Part shown: positions 40,265 through 49,206 of the stretch, one piece after another
Position numbering within the stretch: position 1 is the first letter of the stretch
Layout of the letters: each line of letters starts with the position of its first letter
Source: Oceanomicrobium pacificus
GTDB lineage: Bacteria > Pseudomonadota > Alphaproteobacteria > Rhodobacterales > Rhodobacteraceae
Assembly (NCBI RefSeq): GCF_009833495.1
Contig: NZ_WUWG01000006.1
Location: forward strand, 1-64,000
Reading direction: 5' to 3'
DNA length: 64,000 nucleotides
Made by a program: the position numbers and the translations under genes
Notes under the pieces: generated by a model
What the model was told of the DNA's origin: nothing
Databases searched by the model: none
Seen by the model: only the letters and a program-made list of their open reading frames with translations

Positions 40265-40971
40265 GTTGGGCAGCCAAGAAATTCTGGACCGATGTCAGCG
40301 TCGATGCAGGCGGAAGCGATTTCGGCATCCGGCTCGATGCGCGCCCTGTGCGCACGCCGGGCAAGGCGGAGCTGCGGGTGCCGAGCCGTGCGCTGGCCGA
40401 AGCGATTGCCGATGAATGGGCCGCGGTCGAGGAGAAGATCGACCCGCGCGCCCTGCCGTTCACGCGCGCGGCCAACAGCGCCATCGACACGGTGACCCCG
40501 CATTTCCGCGAAGTGGCGGACGAACTGGCCGCCTATGGCGGATCGGACCTGCTCTGCTACCGCGCGACGGATCCGAACGGGCTCGTCGTCGCGCAGGCGA
40601 AGGGCTGGGATCCGCTGCTAGAGCGTGCGGCCGAGGCTTTCGGCGCGCGGCTGACGGTCACGAGTGGCGTGGTGCCCGTGGACCAGCCGGCCGATGCGCT
40701 CGCGGCCCTGCGGGCCCGGCTCGACCGGCTGGACCCGTTTGAGCTGACCGCCGTGCATGCGCTCGTGTCCCTGTCCGGATCGCTGGTGATCGGGCTGCTG
40801 GTCGCCGGTGGCCAGCTGGATGCGGAAGAGGGCTGGGACCTCAGCCGTATCGACGAGGCATGGCAGGAACGGGCCTGGGGCGTGGATGCGGAGGCCGCCG
40901 AGGCCGCCGCCGTGAAGCGGGCCGACTTCCTGCGCGCGGCGACGCTGCTCGACCTGCATCGCCGGCGCTGA
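40261..40971 (+). CDS. ATP12-family F1-ATPase assembly chaperone
   Basis: ATP12 binds the F1 alpha subunit before assembly; it is shared by mitochondria and alphaproteobacteria. The 236 residues include FGIRLDARPVRTPGKAELRV near the N-terminus, then EWAAVEEKIDPRALPFTRAAN and the late LVSLSGSLVIGLLVAGG. ATG at 40261 overlaps the HAD stop; an in-frame ATG four codons earlier is less likely. Confidence 0.9.
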   Translation: MSWAAKKFWTDVSVDAGGSDFGIRLDARPVRTPGKAELRVPSRALAEAIADEWAAVEEKIDPRALPFTRAANSAIDTVTPHFREVADELAAYGGSDLLCYRATDPNGLVVAQAKGWDPLLERAAEAFGARLTVTSGVVPVDQPADALAALRARLDRLDPFELTAVHALVSLSGSLVIGLLVAGGQLDAEEGWDLSRIDEAWQERAWGVDAEAAEAAAVKRADFLRAATLLDLHRRR

Positions 40972-41450
40972 CCGGCGCCGCTCGCGCACCGGTACGGACG
41001 GGACGGCTGACGTTGCGTTCGGCAGCGGCCGGGCGGCGCCATCTCCGTATTATTACGGAGATGCCGTTTCGGGACATTTTCTTGCGCTCCAAACCGCTTC
41101 GGGCGACAATTAAGTCAGTAATGCTGTCGCAAATAAAGTAAGCCAACCGCCTGATCGCGCAGGGCGAGCAGAGTTGCGCGCGGTCTTTTCAACTCTGGAG
41201 GATTCGCGCCGTGTCGATCCACCGTCCGGTGCCGGATCACAGGCGGTCCGCGCCCCTAATTTCACGACCGAAAGCGCTTTAGGTCATTAATTCTGACCCA
41301 GTTCGCATTTCGGTATTTGTCCCTTGACCATCATCCGTGAGATTCGCCACACTCGGCGCGCTGCTCATCCGAGCACACCCAATGTCCGAGGTCTTCGTGA
41401 CCCAATAATCCGTCCCGCTGTTGGGGCGGTTCCACCAGGAAGAGGTAAAA
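40972..41450 (+). other. Gene-free region upstream of aapJ
   Basis: I see no gene in these 480 bases. They contain a near-perfect palindrome at 41040-41063, a possible -35 TTGACC at 41324 with only a weak partner (CACACT, 18 bases), and a small GC hairpin (CCGTCCC/GGGGCGG) at about 41411-41430 just before the aapJ ribosome site. Control by nitrogen status is expected from other Aap/Bzt systems, but no NtrC-type site is obvious. Confidence 0.5.
41040..41063. promoter_or_regulatory. 24-base perfect palindrome
   Basis: CATCTCCGTA and TACGGAGATG flank TTAT. No T-run follows, so a DNA-binding site is as likely as an RNA hairpin. It lies 69 bases after the ATP12 gene and about 390 bases before aapJ. 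Confidence 0.55.
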
Positions 41451-42467
41451 ATGAAGAAAACAGTATTCCTTGGTTCCCTGGCCGCTGCCGGGCTCGCCGC
41501 TGGCGTTGCCTCCGCGACCACGCTGGAAGATGTACAAGCTGCTGGCGTGCTGAAGTGCGGTGTGACCACCGGTCTCGTCGGCTTCGCAGCTCCGGATGCG
41601 AACGGGAACTGGGAAGGGTTCGACGTGGCCGTATGCCGTGCCGTCGCAGCCGCAGTTCTGGGTGACGGCAATGCCGTAGAGTTCGTTCCGACCACCGGCA
41701 AGACCCGTTTCACGGCTCTGGCATCCGGCGAAGTTGACCTGCTCGCACGTAACACCACCTGGACCTTCTCCCGCGATGTGGACCTGAAGTTCACCTTTGT
41801 CGGTATCAACTATTACGATGGTCAGGGCTTCCTGGTCCGCAAGGATCTGGGCGTGTCCTCCGCGAAGGAACTGGACGGCGCGACCGTCTGCATCCAGACC
41901 GGCACCACTACCGAGCTGAACCTGGCCGACTTCTTCCGCGCCAACGGCATCAGCTACGAGCCGGTTCCGATCGAAACCAACGCCGAAGCCCAGCAGCAGT
42001 ACCTGTCGAACGCCTGTGACGTCTACACGACCGACGCGTCCGGCCTGGCTGCAACCCGCGCAACCTTCGAAGATGCCGACGCACACATGCTGCTGCCGGA
42101 AATCATCTCCAAGGAGCCGCTCGGCCCGCTCGTCCGTCACGGTGACGAACAGTGGTCCGACATCGCGCGCTGGACCCTCAACGCGCTGATCTCCGCCGAA
42201 GAACTCGGCGTGACCTCCGCGAACCTGTCGGAAATGGCCAAGGGGACCAACAACCCCGAGATCAACCGTCTGATGGGCACCGAAGGCAACCTGGGTGAAA
42301 TGCTCGGCCTCGAAGCCGACTGGGCCCAGAAAGCCATCGGCGTTGCCGGCAACTACGGTGAGATCTTCGAAGCCAATATCGGTGAATCCACCCCGATCGG
42401 TCTGGCCCGTGGCCTGAACGCTCAGTGGACCCAGGGTGGCCTGATCTACTCGCCGCCGTTCCGTTGA
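41451..42467 (+). CDS. aapJ: Amino-acid ABC transporter, periplasmic binding protein AapJ/BztA
   Basis: The 338-residue protein has a Sec signal peptide (MKKTVFLGSLAAAGLAAGVA, cut after ASA) and the family-3 solute-binding pattern: GVLKCGVTTGLVGFAAPDAN, NWEGFDVAVCRAVAAAVLG and the TFSRDVDLKF ligand loop. GAGGTAAAA precedes the ATG. Aap/Bzt systems take up glutamate, glutamine, aspartate, asparagine and other L-amino acids. The codon use suggests high expression. Confidence 0.96.
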   Translation: MKKTVFLGSLAAAGLAAGVASATTLEDVQAAGVLKCGVTTGLVGFAAPDANGNWEGFDVAVCRAVAAAVLGDGNAVEFVPTTGKTRFTALASGEVDLLARNTTWTFSRDVDLKFTFVGINYYDGQGFLVRKDLGVSSAKELDGATVCIQTGTTTELNLADFFRANGISYEPVPIETNAEAQQQYLSNACDVYTTDASGLAATRATFEDADAHMLLPEIISKEPLGPLVRHGDEQWSDIARWTLNALISAEELGVTSANLSEMAKGTNNPEINRLMGTEGNLGEMLGLEADWAQKAIGVAGNYGEIFEANIGESTPIGLARGLNAQWTQGGLIYSPPFR

Positions 42468-42481
42468 TCTGATGAATGCCG

Positions 42482-42507
42482 GGGCGCGTGTAATCCTGCA
42501 CGCGCCC
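42482..42507 (+). other. Hairpin between aapJ and aapQ
   Basis: GGGCGCGTG pairs with CACGCGCCC around TAATCCTG. Such a structure between a binding-protein gene and its permeases commonly raises the ratio of binding protein; this role is inferred. Confidence 0.6.
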
Positions 42508-42610
42508 TCGGTCTATCTTGCGTTTGACTTTCCGCCGCAGGAATCCCGCGCCCGGCACCGCCGAGAGACGCAGGGACAGCGGCAACAACAGGTTGAGGGG
42601 GAGCGGCTGA

Positions 42611-43828
42611 ATGACCGCCATTACTGACCCGCCGAAAGAGACGTTCCGTCTCTCCATGCTACTCTACGATACGCGCTATCGTTCCCTTACAATTCAGGTT
42701 ATCGCGCTGATCTGCTTCATGCTGGTCATCGCCTGGCTCGTGGACAATGCCGCGACCAACCTCGCCGCGCTCGGCAAGCCGCTGAGTTTCGGTTTCCTGG
42801 GCGAGATCGCGGGCTATGACATCAACCAGCGGCTGATCGAGTATAACTCGCAGATGACGCATGGCCGTGCGGCGCTGGTGGGCATCCTCAACACGCTCCT
42901 GGTCGCGCTTCTGGGCTGTATCACGGCCACGATCATCGGCGTTTTCGCCGGTGTGCTGCGCCTGTCCAACAACTGGATCGTCGCCCGGATCATGTCGGTC
43001 TATGTCGAGGGGTTCCGCAACGTGCCGGTGCTGCTCTGGATCGTGGCGATCTTCGCCGTCGTGTCCGAGACGCTGCCCGCCCCGCGCGCCTTCCGCGGCG
43101 ACGACGCGACCGCGCACATGCTGATCAATGACAGTGTGGCGCTGACCAATCGCGGCTTCTACATTCCCAAGCCGATCTTCGAATCCGGCTCGATGATCGT
43201 CGTTCTGACCTTCATCCTGTCGATCGTCGGCATCGTCTTCTTCCGCAAATGGGCCAAGGCCCGTCAGGAAGCCACCGGCGAGATCATGCCCGTGGGCTGG
43301 ATCAGCCTCGCGATCTTCTTCCTGCCGACGCTGTTCATGTTCTACATCATGGGCCGGCCGATCGTGCTGGAATATCCCGAACTGGCCGGCTTCAACTTCA
43401 AGGGCGGCATCCATATGCGCAACAGCCTGATCGCGCTGTGGCTCGCATTGTCGCTCTATACCGGCGCCTTCATTGCGGAAACCGTTCGGTCGGGTATCCA
43501 GGCTGTCTCCAAGGGGCAGACCGAAGCTGCGGGGGCCCTTGGTCTGCGCGGGCCGCGCATCATGCGTCTTGTGGTCCTGCCGCAGGCCATGCGCGTCATC
43601 ATCCCGCCGATGATCTCGCAATATCTCAACCTGACGAAAAACTCGTCGCTGGCCATCGCCGTGGGCTACATGGACGCGACCGGAACGCTGGGGGGCATCA
43701 CCCTCAACCAGACCGGCCGCGAAATGGAATGTGTCCTGCTTCTGATGCTGTTCTACCTGATCACCAGCCTTGCCATTTCGGCGGTGATGAACTGGTACAA
43801 CGCTGCCGTGAAGCTGAAGGAGCGCTGA
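42611..43828 (+). CDS. aapQ: Amino-acid ABC transporter permease AapQ/BztB
   Basis: This inner-membrane permease has 405 residues. A long N-terminal part with an extra membrane segment and periplasmic loop is characteristic of AapQ/M, and the conserved EAA loop near the C-terminus reads GQTEAAGALGLRGPRIMRLV. It contains the family motif ALSLYTGAFIAETVRSGIQA. It precedes aapM by one base after its stop. Confidence 0.95.
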   Translation: MTAITDPPKETFRLSMLLYDTRYRSLTIQVIALICFMLVIAWLVDNAATNLAALGKPLSFGFLGEIAGYDINQRLIEYNSQMTHGRAALVGILNTLLVALLGCITATIIGVFAGVLRLSNNWIVARIMSVYVEGFRNVPVLLWIVAIFAVVSETLPAPRAFRGDDATAHMLINDSVALTNRGFYIPKPIFESGSMIVVLTFILSIVGIVFFRKWAKARQEATGEIMPVGWISLAIFFLPTLFMFYIMGRPIVLEYPELAGFNFKGGIHMRNSLIALWLALSLYTGAFIAETVRSGIQAVSKGQTEAAGALGLRGPRIMRLVVLPQAMRVIIPPMISQYLNLTKNSSLAIAVGYMDATGTLGGITLNQTGREMECVLLLMLFYLITSLAISAVMNWYNAAVKLKER

Positions 43829-43829
43829 G

Positions 43830-45110
43830 ATGAGCGAGATGGACATGTCCTACGTCCGCACCGAGATGCTGCCCGAGCAGGAGCCGCCGCGCTCCCAGAC
43901 GGGTGCTGCAAAATGGCTGCGGGAAAACCTCTTCTCCGGCTGGATCAACACGATCCTGACCATCCTGTCGCTGGCCTTCATCGCGCTGGTGCTGCACGAG
44001 TTCCTGCCCTGGATCTTCGACAGCACCTGGAACGCGAACTCGCTCAGCGAATGCCGCGAGATCGCGCCCGGCGCCTGCTGGGCGGTGATCAAGGAACGCT
44101 GGCCGCAGCTGCTCTACGGCTTCTACCCCGAGGAACTGCGCTGGCGGGTCAACCTGTCCTTCGTGCTGATGCTGGTCGCGATTGCGCCGGTCCTCTTCAC
44201 GGGCGTGCCGCGCAAGCTCCTGTGGTTCACGGCAGCTTTCCCTGTCTTGGGCTACTGGCTGCTCTGGGGCGGGTCGCTCTGGGGGCCGCTGATGGCGCTG
44301 GCCGGGTTCGGCGTGGGCGCGGGCGTCTATGCCGCCATCCGTCCGGTGAACAACCTTGCCGCACTGATCGCGGGTCCGCTCGCGGTCGTGATCTGGTGGC
44401 TCGCCGCTGCCGGACCGGTGGCCGGTTTGCTGGCCGGGGGCGTGCCCCTGATGCTGGAGCCCGTCCCATCGTCGAAATTCGGGGGCTTCTCGCTCTCGAT
44501 CATCATCGGCGTGACCGGGATCGCCTTCTCGCTTCCGCTCGGCATCCTGCTGGCGCTGGGGCGTCAGTCGAACCTGTTCATCGTGAAAGCGATCTGCGTC
44601 GGCTTCATCGAGTTCATCCGCGGAGTGCCGCTCATCACGCTGCTCTTCGTGGCGTCGGTGCTGCTGAACTACTTCCTGCCGCCAGGCACCAGCTTCGACA
44701 TCATCCTGCGGGTCGTCATCATGGTGACGCTCTTCGCCTCGGCCTATATGGCCGAAGTGGTCCGCGGGGGGCTGGCGGCGCTGCCGCGCGGCCAGTATGA
44801 AGCTGCCGACGCGCTCGGGCTCGACTATTGGAAGGCGCAGCGGCTGATCATCATGCCGCAGGCGCTGAAAATCTCGATCCCGAACATCGTGAGCACCTTC
44901 ATCGGCCTCTTCAAGGACACCACGCTCGTGTCGATCATCGGGCTTCTTGACCCGCTTGGTCTGAGCACCGCGATCCGTGCCGATACCAATTGGAACGGCA
45001 TCGTTTGGGAGCTATACGGCTTCATCGCGCTGATGTTCTTCATCTTCTGCTATTCAATGTCCCGCTACTCGCAATATCTGGAGCGCAAGCTTCAGACCGG
45101 ACACCGTTAA
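43830..45110 (+). CDS. aapM: Amino-acid ABC transporter permease AapM/BztC
   Basis: This is the partner permease of 426 residues. It has many membrane segments and the EAA motif GQYEAADALGLDYWKAQRLI. The N-terminal 200 residues contain additional helices typical of AapM. The ATG follows AAGGAGCGCTGAG at the end of aapQ, so translation is likely coupled. Confidence 0.95.
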   Translation: MSEMDMSYVRTEMLPEQEPPRSQTGAAKWLRENLFSGWINTILTILSLAFIALVLHEFLPWIFDSTWNANSLSECREIAPGACWAVIKERWPQLLYGFYPEELRWRVNLSFVLMLVAIAPVLFTGVPRKLLWFTAAFPVLGYWLLWGGSLWGPLMALAGFGVGAGVYAAIRPVNNLAALIAGPLAVVIWWLAAAGPVAGLLAGGVPLMLEPVPSSKFGGFSLSIIIGVTGIAFSLPLGILLALGRQSNLFIVKAICVGFIEFIRGVPLITLLFVASVLLNYFLPPGTSFDIILRVVIMVTLFASAYMAEVVRGGLAALPRGQYEAADALGLDYWKAQRLIIMPQALKISIPNIVSTFIGLFKDTTLVSIIGLLDPLGLSTAIRADTNWNGIVWELYGFIALMFFIFCYSMSRYSQYLERKLQTGHR

Positions 45111-45120
45111 GGAGTAACCC

Positions 45121-45912
45121 ATGACTGACCTGGCAACAGACCGCGAGATCGATCGCTCGCAGATGCAGGTGTCCGACAAGGTCGCCATCCAGATCACCGA
45201 CATGAACAAGTGGTACGGGGCCTTCCACGTGCTGCGTGACATCAACCTGACCGTCTATGAGGGCGAGCGGATCGTGATCTGCGGACCTTCGGGGTCCGGC
45301 AAGTCGACGCTCATCCGCTGCATCAACCGGCTGGAAGAGCACCAGAAAGGGCAGATCATCGTCGACGGGACCGAGCTTTCCTCGGACCTCAAGAACATCG
45401 ACAAGATCCGGTCCGAGGTCGGCATGTGCTTCCAGCACTTCAACCTCTTCCCGCATCTGACGATTCTGGAGAACTGCACGCTGGCGCCGATCTGGGTGCG
45501 CAAGACACCCAAGAAGGAAGCCGAGGAAATTGCGATGCATTTCCTCGAGAAGGTGAAGATCCCCGATCAGGCCAACAAATATCCCGGCCAGCTGTCGGGC
45601 GGCCAGCAGCAGCGTGTGGCGATTGCCCGCTCGCTGTGCATGAAGCCGCGCATCATGCTCTTCGACGAGCCGACCTCGGCGCTCGATCCGGAGATGATCA
45701 AGGAAGTGCTCGACACGATGATCGAGCTGGCCGAAGAGGGCATGACCATGCTCTGCGTGACCCACGAAATGGGCTTCGCGCGGCAGGTGGCCAACCGCGT
45801 CATCTTCATGGATGCCGGCCAGATCGTCGAACAGAACGAGCCGGAGCCCTTCTTCAACAATCCGCAGAGCGACCGGACCAAGCTCTTCCTGAGCCAGATC
45901 CTCGGTCACTGA
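45121..45912 (+). CDS. aapP: Amino-acid ABC transporter ATPase AapP/BztD
   Basis: This 263-residue ATPase powers the transporter. Walker [10 protein letters not shown], the Q-loop, the signature [15 protein letters not shown] and Walker [15 protein letters not shown] are intact. It starts after AAGGAGTAACCC. It ends the operon, with a bidirectional terminator downstream. Confidence 0.97.
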   Translation: MTDLATDREIDRSQMQVSDKVAIQITDMNKWYGAFHVLRDINLTVYEGERIVICGPSGSGKSTLIRCINRLEEHQKGQIIVDGTELSSDLKNIDKIRSEVGMCFQHFNLFPHLTILENCTLAPIWVRKTPKKEAEEIAMHFLEKVKIPDQANKYPGQLSGGQQQRVAIARSLCMKPRIMLFDEPTSALDPEMIKEVLDTMIELAEEGMTMLCVTHEMGFARQVANRVIFMDAGQIVEQNEPEPFFNNPQSDRTKLFLSQILGH

Positions 45913-45956
45913 TCGGGCGGAAGCCGGCCCCGTGCGGGCCGGCACGCACCAAAAGC

Positions 45957-45987
45957 AAACGCCGCACCGGGTTCCGGTGCGGCGTTT
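45957..45987. terminator. Bidirectional terminator between aapP and the SixA-like gene
   Basis: AAACGCCGCACCGG pairs perfectly with CCGGTGCGGCGTTT (14 bp, loop GTT). A- and T-ends on both strands fit termination of the two convergent genes. A second repeat (GCCGGCCCC/GGGCCGGC) at about 45923-45942 lies closer to aapP. Confidence 0.75.
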
Positions 45988-46020
45988 GTCATTGCGGCCT
46001 GTTGTGGCGCTTCGCCTTTA

Positions 46021-46536
46021 TCAGTCGAAATCCTTGGGTTTGCGGAACTTCACGAAGCTGCCGCTGTCAAATTCGACCTCCGCCCAGCTTTCAGTGTCAA
46101 ATTCCAGAACCGCGCAGGCGGCGGTCGGAAAGACGCTGAATGCCGCCTTGTTGGAGGATTTCACCTTCCCGCCGGACAGTTTGCGCGTCAGGCTCGACAG
46201 GGTCGGCTGGTGGCCGACCAGAAGGATGCTACCGGCAGAATCGGGCTGGTCCTTGATCAGTTTCAGGAGCGCCTTGGGGCTCGCCGAATAGATGTCCTGC
46301 TCGGTCTTGGCCTTGACCTCGCTGCCGAGCTTCCTGGCCACGCGCTTCCATGTATCACGGGTGCGTTTCGCGGGTGAAACGAGTACGATATCGGGCGAAA
46401 ACTCACGTTTGCGCAGCCATTTGCCCATCCTTTCGGATGCGGCCTTGCCACGGTCATTGAGGGGGCGGTCCAGATCCGCCTCGTCCGGATCGGACCAGGA
46501 GGACTTGGCGTGGCGCATCAGGACGAGCTGTTTCAT
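46021..46536 (-). CDS. SixA-like phosphohistidine phosphatase
   Basis: The 171-residue histidine-phosphatase-fold protein has the RHAKSSW motif at the N-terminus and a second catalytic His in LLVGHQPTLSSL. SixA dephosphorylates HPt or PTS proteins; the partner here is unknown. Start 46536 gives the usual MKQLVLMRHAK; an in-frame ATG at 46566 would add ten residues, but neither has a good ribosome site. It converges on aapP. Confidence 0.85.
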   Translation of the reverse strand: MKQLVLMRHAKSSWSDPDEADLDRPLNDRGKAASERMGKWLRKREFSPDIVLVSPAKRTRDTWKRVARKLGSEVKAKTEQDIYSASPKALLKLIKDQPDSAGSILLVGHQPTLSSLTRKLSGGKVKSSNKAAFSVFPTAACAVLEFDTESWAEVEFDSGSFVKFRKPKDFD

Positions 46537-46612
46537 GTCCGTAAACTGTTCCGAGCTTTCTGTCATAATCAAGTGTTTATGTGTCGCGGAATGCCGGGAT
46601 TCGTCCCGCCGA

Positions 46613-47272
46613 TCAACCACCTTCGCCCTTGGGATGAAAGGCCGCCATGTGATGCGCGGATTGGGCTTCCGGGCGCAGGCCGGCGCCGACCGGACAGGCC
46701 CGGCGCACGGCACATCCGCGGCTGAGGCAGGGCGTGCCGTCCGGCGTATCAAGAAAGGCGTGGCAGCGCGGCAGGTCATAGGTCCCGCCGCCAAGCGCCC
46801 CGACCGGACAGGCCGTGCGGCAGGGCTGCGTGGCGCAGCGGTCGCAGGGGCGCGGCAGGGGTGGCAGGTCCGGTCCGGCGCCGGGCAGGGCGACGGCCCC
46901 GCGGAAGGAGACGAAGAGCCCCGTCTCGGCATGGACGAGCAATCCGACAGGGGAAAGATGCGTCCGCCCGCTGTCCTGCGCCCAGCGGATGAAAGGCAGC
47001 CACGGCGGCCCGCCGAACGGAAAGAGCGGGGTGCCGCCATGCCGCTGTGCGAGGCCGGTGACGGTGCGCCGCGACCAGCGGTCGACCGGATCGGCCATGC
47101 CATCTCGATATTCCGGTGAACCGGTCAGCACATCCCAGAAATCAGGACCCGGGCCAAGGAGCAGGATGGAACGCGTGCCGTCCGGCACCGGATCGTCGGC
47201 CACCGGGCGCGCGGCGCCGAGCAGCATCAGGCCAGAGGCGGCAGCGTCGGACGCCAGTTCATCGGCGCTCAT
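46613..47272 (-). CDS. Small 4Fe-4S ferredoxin-like protein
   Basis: The 219-residue protein has a C-terminal domain with Cys143, 146, 151 and 155 (CDRCATQPCRTACP) and Cys182, 187 and 193 (CLSRGCAVRRACP) plus Cys170, enough for two 4Fe-4S clusters. It resembles the cluster-binding part of QueG-like proteins but is much shorter, and no cobalamin domain was recognised. The N-terminal 140 residues are of unknown role. Its ATG overlaps the stop of the upstream hydroxylase gene (ATGA). Confidence 0.75.
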   Translation of the reverse strand: MSADELASDAAASGLMLLGAARPVADDPVPDGTRSILLLGPGPDFWDVLTGSPEYRDGMADPVDRWSRRTVTGLAQRHGGTPLFPFGGPPWLPFIRWAQDSGRTHLSPVGLLVHAETGLFVSFRGAVALPGAGPDLPPLPRPCDRCATQPCRTACPVGALGGGTYDLPRCHAFLDTPDGTPCLSRGCAVRRACPVGAGLRPEAQSAHHMAAFHPKGEGG

Positions 47273-48063
47273 TGCTTGCGGAAGGGGCGGGCGAGCGACC
47301 AGCCGAGTTGTTCAGGGTGGGACTGCGCGATATCGAGCCCGATCCGCATGCCTTCATGCCCGTCGCGCGGCTGCGGGCGGTAGGTGCCGAAGAGCCGGTC
47401 CCAGATGGACAGCGAGAAACCGTAATTCGTGTCATGCTCGTCGCGGTCGACCGAATGGTGCACGCGGTGCATGTCGGGCGTCACCACGACGAGCCGCAGC
47501 CAGCGGTCGAGCCAGCGCGGTAATGCCAGATTGGCATGATTGAACATGGCCATGCCGTTGAGCAGGATCTCGAACAGGATCACGGCGAGCGCCGCGGGGC
47601 CGAGCAGATAGACCGCGCCGATCTTCAGCCCCATCGACAGGGCGATTTCCACCGGATGGAAGCGGATCGCGGTTGTCACGTCGAAATCGGGATCTGCGTG
47701 GTGAACCTGATGCAGACGCCAGAGCAGGGGCACCTTGTGCGTCACCACATGTTGCAGCCAGATCAGGAAATCGAGGATCAGGACCGACAGCAGGACTTCC
47801 AGCGCCACCGGCCAGTCGATGCGATTGAACAGGCCCCAGCCGCGCGCCGCCGCATCCAGCGCTGCGCCCACGGCCAGAAGCGGCACCGCGATAGCGACCA
47901 GCCGCAAGGTCAGTGTGTCGATCAGGACAAGGCCCCAGTTGGTTGCCCAGCGGCGCCCGCGCCCCATGCGCCGGTCGCGCCGGGGCAGGAGCGCCTCAGC
48001 AGCGGCCAAGAGCGCAAAAAGGCCGAGGAATATCCCCAGCCGCAGGGTGGCAGCATCTTCCAT
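47269..48063 (-). CDS. Sterol desaturase/fatty-acid hydroxylase family membrane protein
   Basis: This is a 264-residue integral membrane di-iron enzyme. Histidine boxes are His105-x3-His109, His118-x2-His121-His122, His136, His176 and His199-x2-His202-His203, placed between hydrophobic segments as expected. The family hydroxylates or desaturates lipids; the substrate is unknown. It lies 17 bases downstream of a WYL regulator and is coupled to a 4Fe-4S protein that might deliver electrons (inference). Confidence 0.87.
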   Translation of the reverse strand: MEDAATLRLGIFLGLFALLAAAEALLPRRDRRMGRGRRWATNWGLVLIDTLTLRLVAIAVPLLAVGAALDAAARGWGLFNRIDWPVALEVLLSVLILDFLIWLQHVVTHKVPLLWRLHQVHHADPDFDVTTAIRFHPVEIALSMGLKIGAVYLLGPAALAVILFEILLNGMAMFNHANLALPRWLDRWLRLVVVTPDMHRVHHSVDRDEHDTNYGFSLSIWDRLFGTYRPQPRDGHEGMRIGLDIAQSHPEQLGWSLARPFRKQ

Positions 48064-48080
48064 CTTCTCTACTTGCGCCT

Positions 48081-48794
48081 TCAGGCGCGGCTCTGCAAGC
48101 CGTCGGGCGGATCACGATCCAGAAGCGAGACGAAATGCGCGATCGAACGGTCGGCGCGGACGGGATAGGTCTCTCCGGTGTCCTGAAGCGCCGCGATCCG
48201 GTCGAGCCGGAAGTTGCGGTAATCGTCGCGCAGCAGGCACCAGCCGAGCAGGGTCCAGCGCCCGGTCCAGCCGATGATCCCGAGCGGCCAGACGTCACGT
48301 TCGGTCGCGGCGCCGCCCTCATCCCGATAGTCGAGCCGCACGATCTGCCGCGCTTCGATCGCGCGGCGCAGGCGCCCGTGGGTCGCGCGCAAGCCCTCAT
48401 CGGAGGAGAGGACCGGCACGCGGTAGGGCTGGGCATCGGCAGCAGCCTTGGCCCCGTCGTCGAGGATGGCGCGGATCTTGACCTCTGCGCTGCGGGCCGC
48501 ATTCGCCAGTTCGGGGTCTGTGAAGGCCTGCACCATGCGCCCGCCGACGAGCAGGGCGAGCACCTCTTCGCGGGTGAACATGACGGGCGGCAGCGCATAG
48601 CTTTCGTCGAGGCGGTAGCCCACGCCGGCCTCGCCGCGGATCGGCACGCCGGAGGCCATCAGATCGGCTATGTCGCGGTAGATGGTGCGCGGGCTGACCT
48701 CCAGTGCGGTGGCCAGTTCCGCGCCCGTGACGGCAAGGCGCCGACCGCGCAATTCGTCGATCAGACGAAACAGGCGGTCGGCGCGGCGGCTCAT
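48081..48794 (-). CDS. WYL-domain transcriptional regulator (YafY family)
   Basis: The 237-residue protein starts MSRRADRLFRLIDELRGRRL with an N-terminal helix-turn-helix (LATALEVSPRTIYRDIADLM), followed by a WYL-like sensing domain (WTLLGWCLLRDDYRNFRLDR). WYL proteins sense nucleotides or other ligands. The ATG overlaps the stop of the upstream ABM gene by ATGA; the longer frame is rejected because it has no supporting site. Confidence 0.88.
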   Translation of the reverse strand: MSRRADRLFRLIDELRGRRLAVTGAELATALEVSPRTIYRDIADLMASGVPIRGEAGVGYRLDESYALPPVMFTREEVLALLVGGRMVQAFTDPELANAARSAEVKIRAILDDGAKAAADAQPYRVPVLSSDEGLRATHGRLRRAIEARQIVRLDYRDEGGAATERDVWPLGIIGWTGRWTLLGWCLLRDDYRNFRLDRIAALQDTGETYPVRADRSIAHFVSLLDRDPPDGLQSRA

Positions 48795-49114
48795 GCGGGT
48801 TCCATCTGATCGGCCATGACGGACAGGGCTTCCGGCCAATGGTTCATCGAGACGCTGTCATCCTCGATCATCGCGCCGAACGCCTTGGTCTCGGGCGCAG
48901 CCATGAACGCCTCCGTCGCGGCCTTGGCGGCCTCGGCGGACATCCAGTAGACACTGTCCTGCCATTCACCATCCGCCACCTCGACAAGGCTGCGATAGGC
49001 AAAGCCGGGCTGGGATTTCAGCCAGGGCGAGATCTGTTCGGCCGCGGCAAGAAAGTCTGCCCGCTTGACGCCGGCCTTCGTGCGGAAGCGCACCTGTTCA
49101 ACAGTGATGGTCAT
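48791..49114 (-). CDS. ABM-like dimeric alpha/beta-barrel protein
   Basis: The 107-residue protein begins MTITVEQVRFRTKAGVKRAD and has the ferredoxin-like pattern of antibiotic-biosynthesis monooxygenase domains. No heme or catalytic residue can be assigned, so it may be a small-molecule-binding protein rather than an enzyme. TAGGAGAAGATC lies before the ATG. It is the first gene of a four-gene run with WYL, hydroxylase and ferredoxin-like genes. Confidence 0.65.
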   Translation of the reverse strand: MTITVEQVRFRTKAGVKRADFLAAAEQISPWLKSQPGFAYRSLVEVADGEWQDSVYWMSAEAAKAATEAFMAAPETKAFGAMIEDDSVSMNHWPEALSVMADQMEPA

Positions 49115-49178
49115 GATCTTCTCCTAAATGTGCCGGAGCGCCCCCCTGGCGGCCCCGTGTCGGAGATATGGCAGACCC

Positions 49179-49202
49179 CTGCTGACAGCCTTCTGTCAGC
49201 AG
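49179..49202. promoter_or_regulatory. Palindrome upstream of the ABM-WYL genes
   Basis: CTGCTGACAG and CTGTCAGCAG flank CCTT, and a third CTGTCAG half-site lies at 49204-49210 over the argB stop. There is no U-run, so a regulator operator is a good alternative to a terminator. The adjacent WYL protein is the obvious candidate binder (inference). Confidence 0.55.
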
Positions 49203-49206
49203 CCTG

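Noticed and set aside
41040-41063. MerR-type operator
   Set aside because: The CTCCGTA...TACGGAG core recalls mer operators, but no -35/-10 pair with long spacing surrounds it and no MerR-family gene is near.
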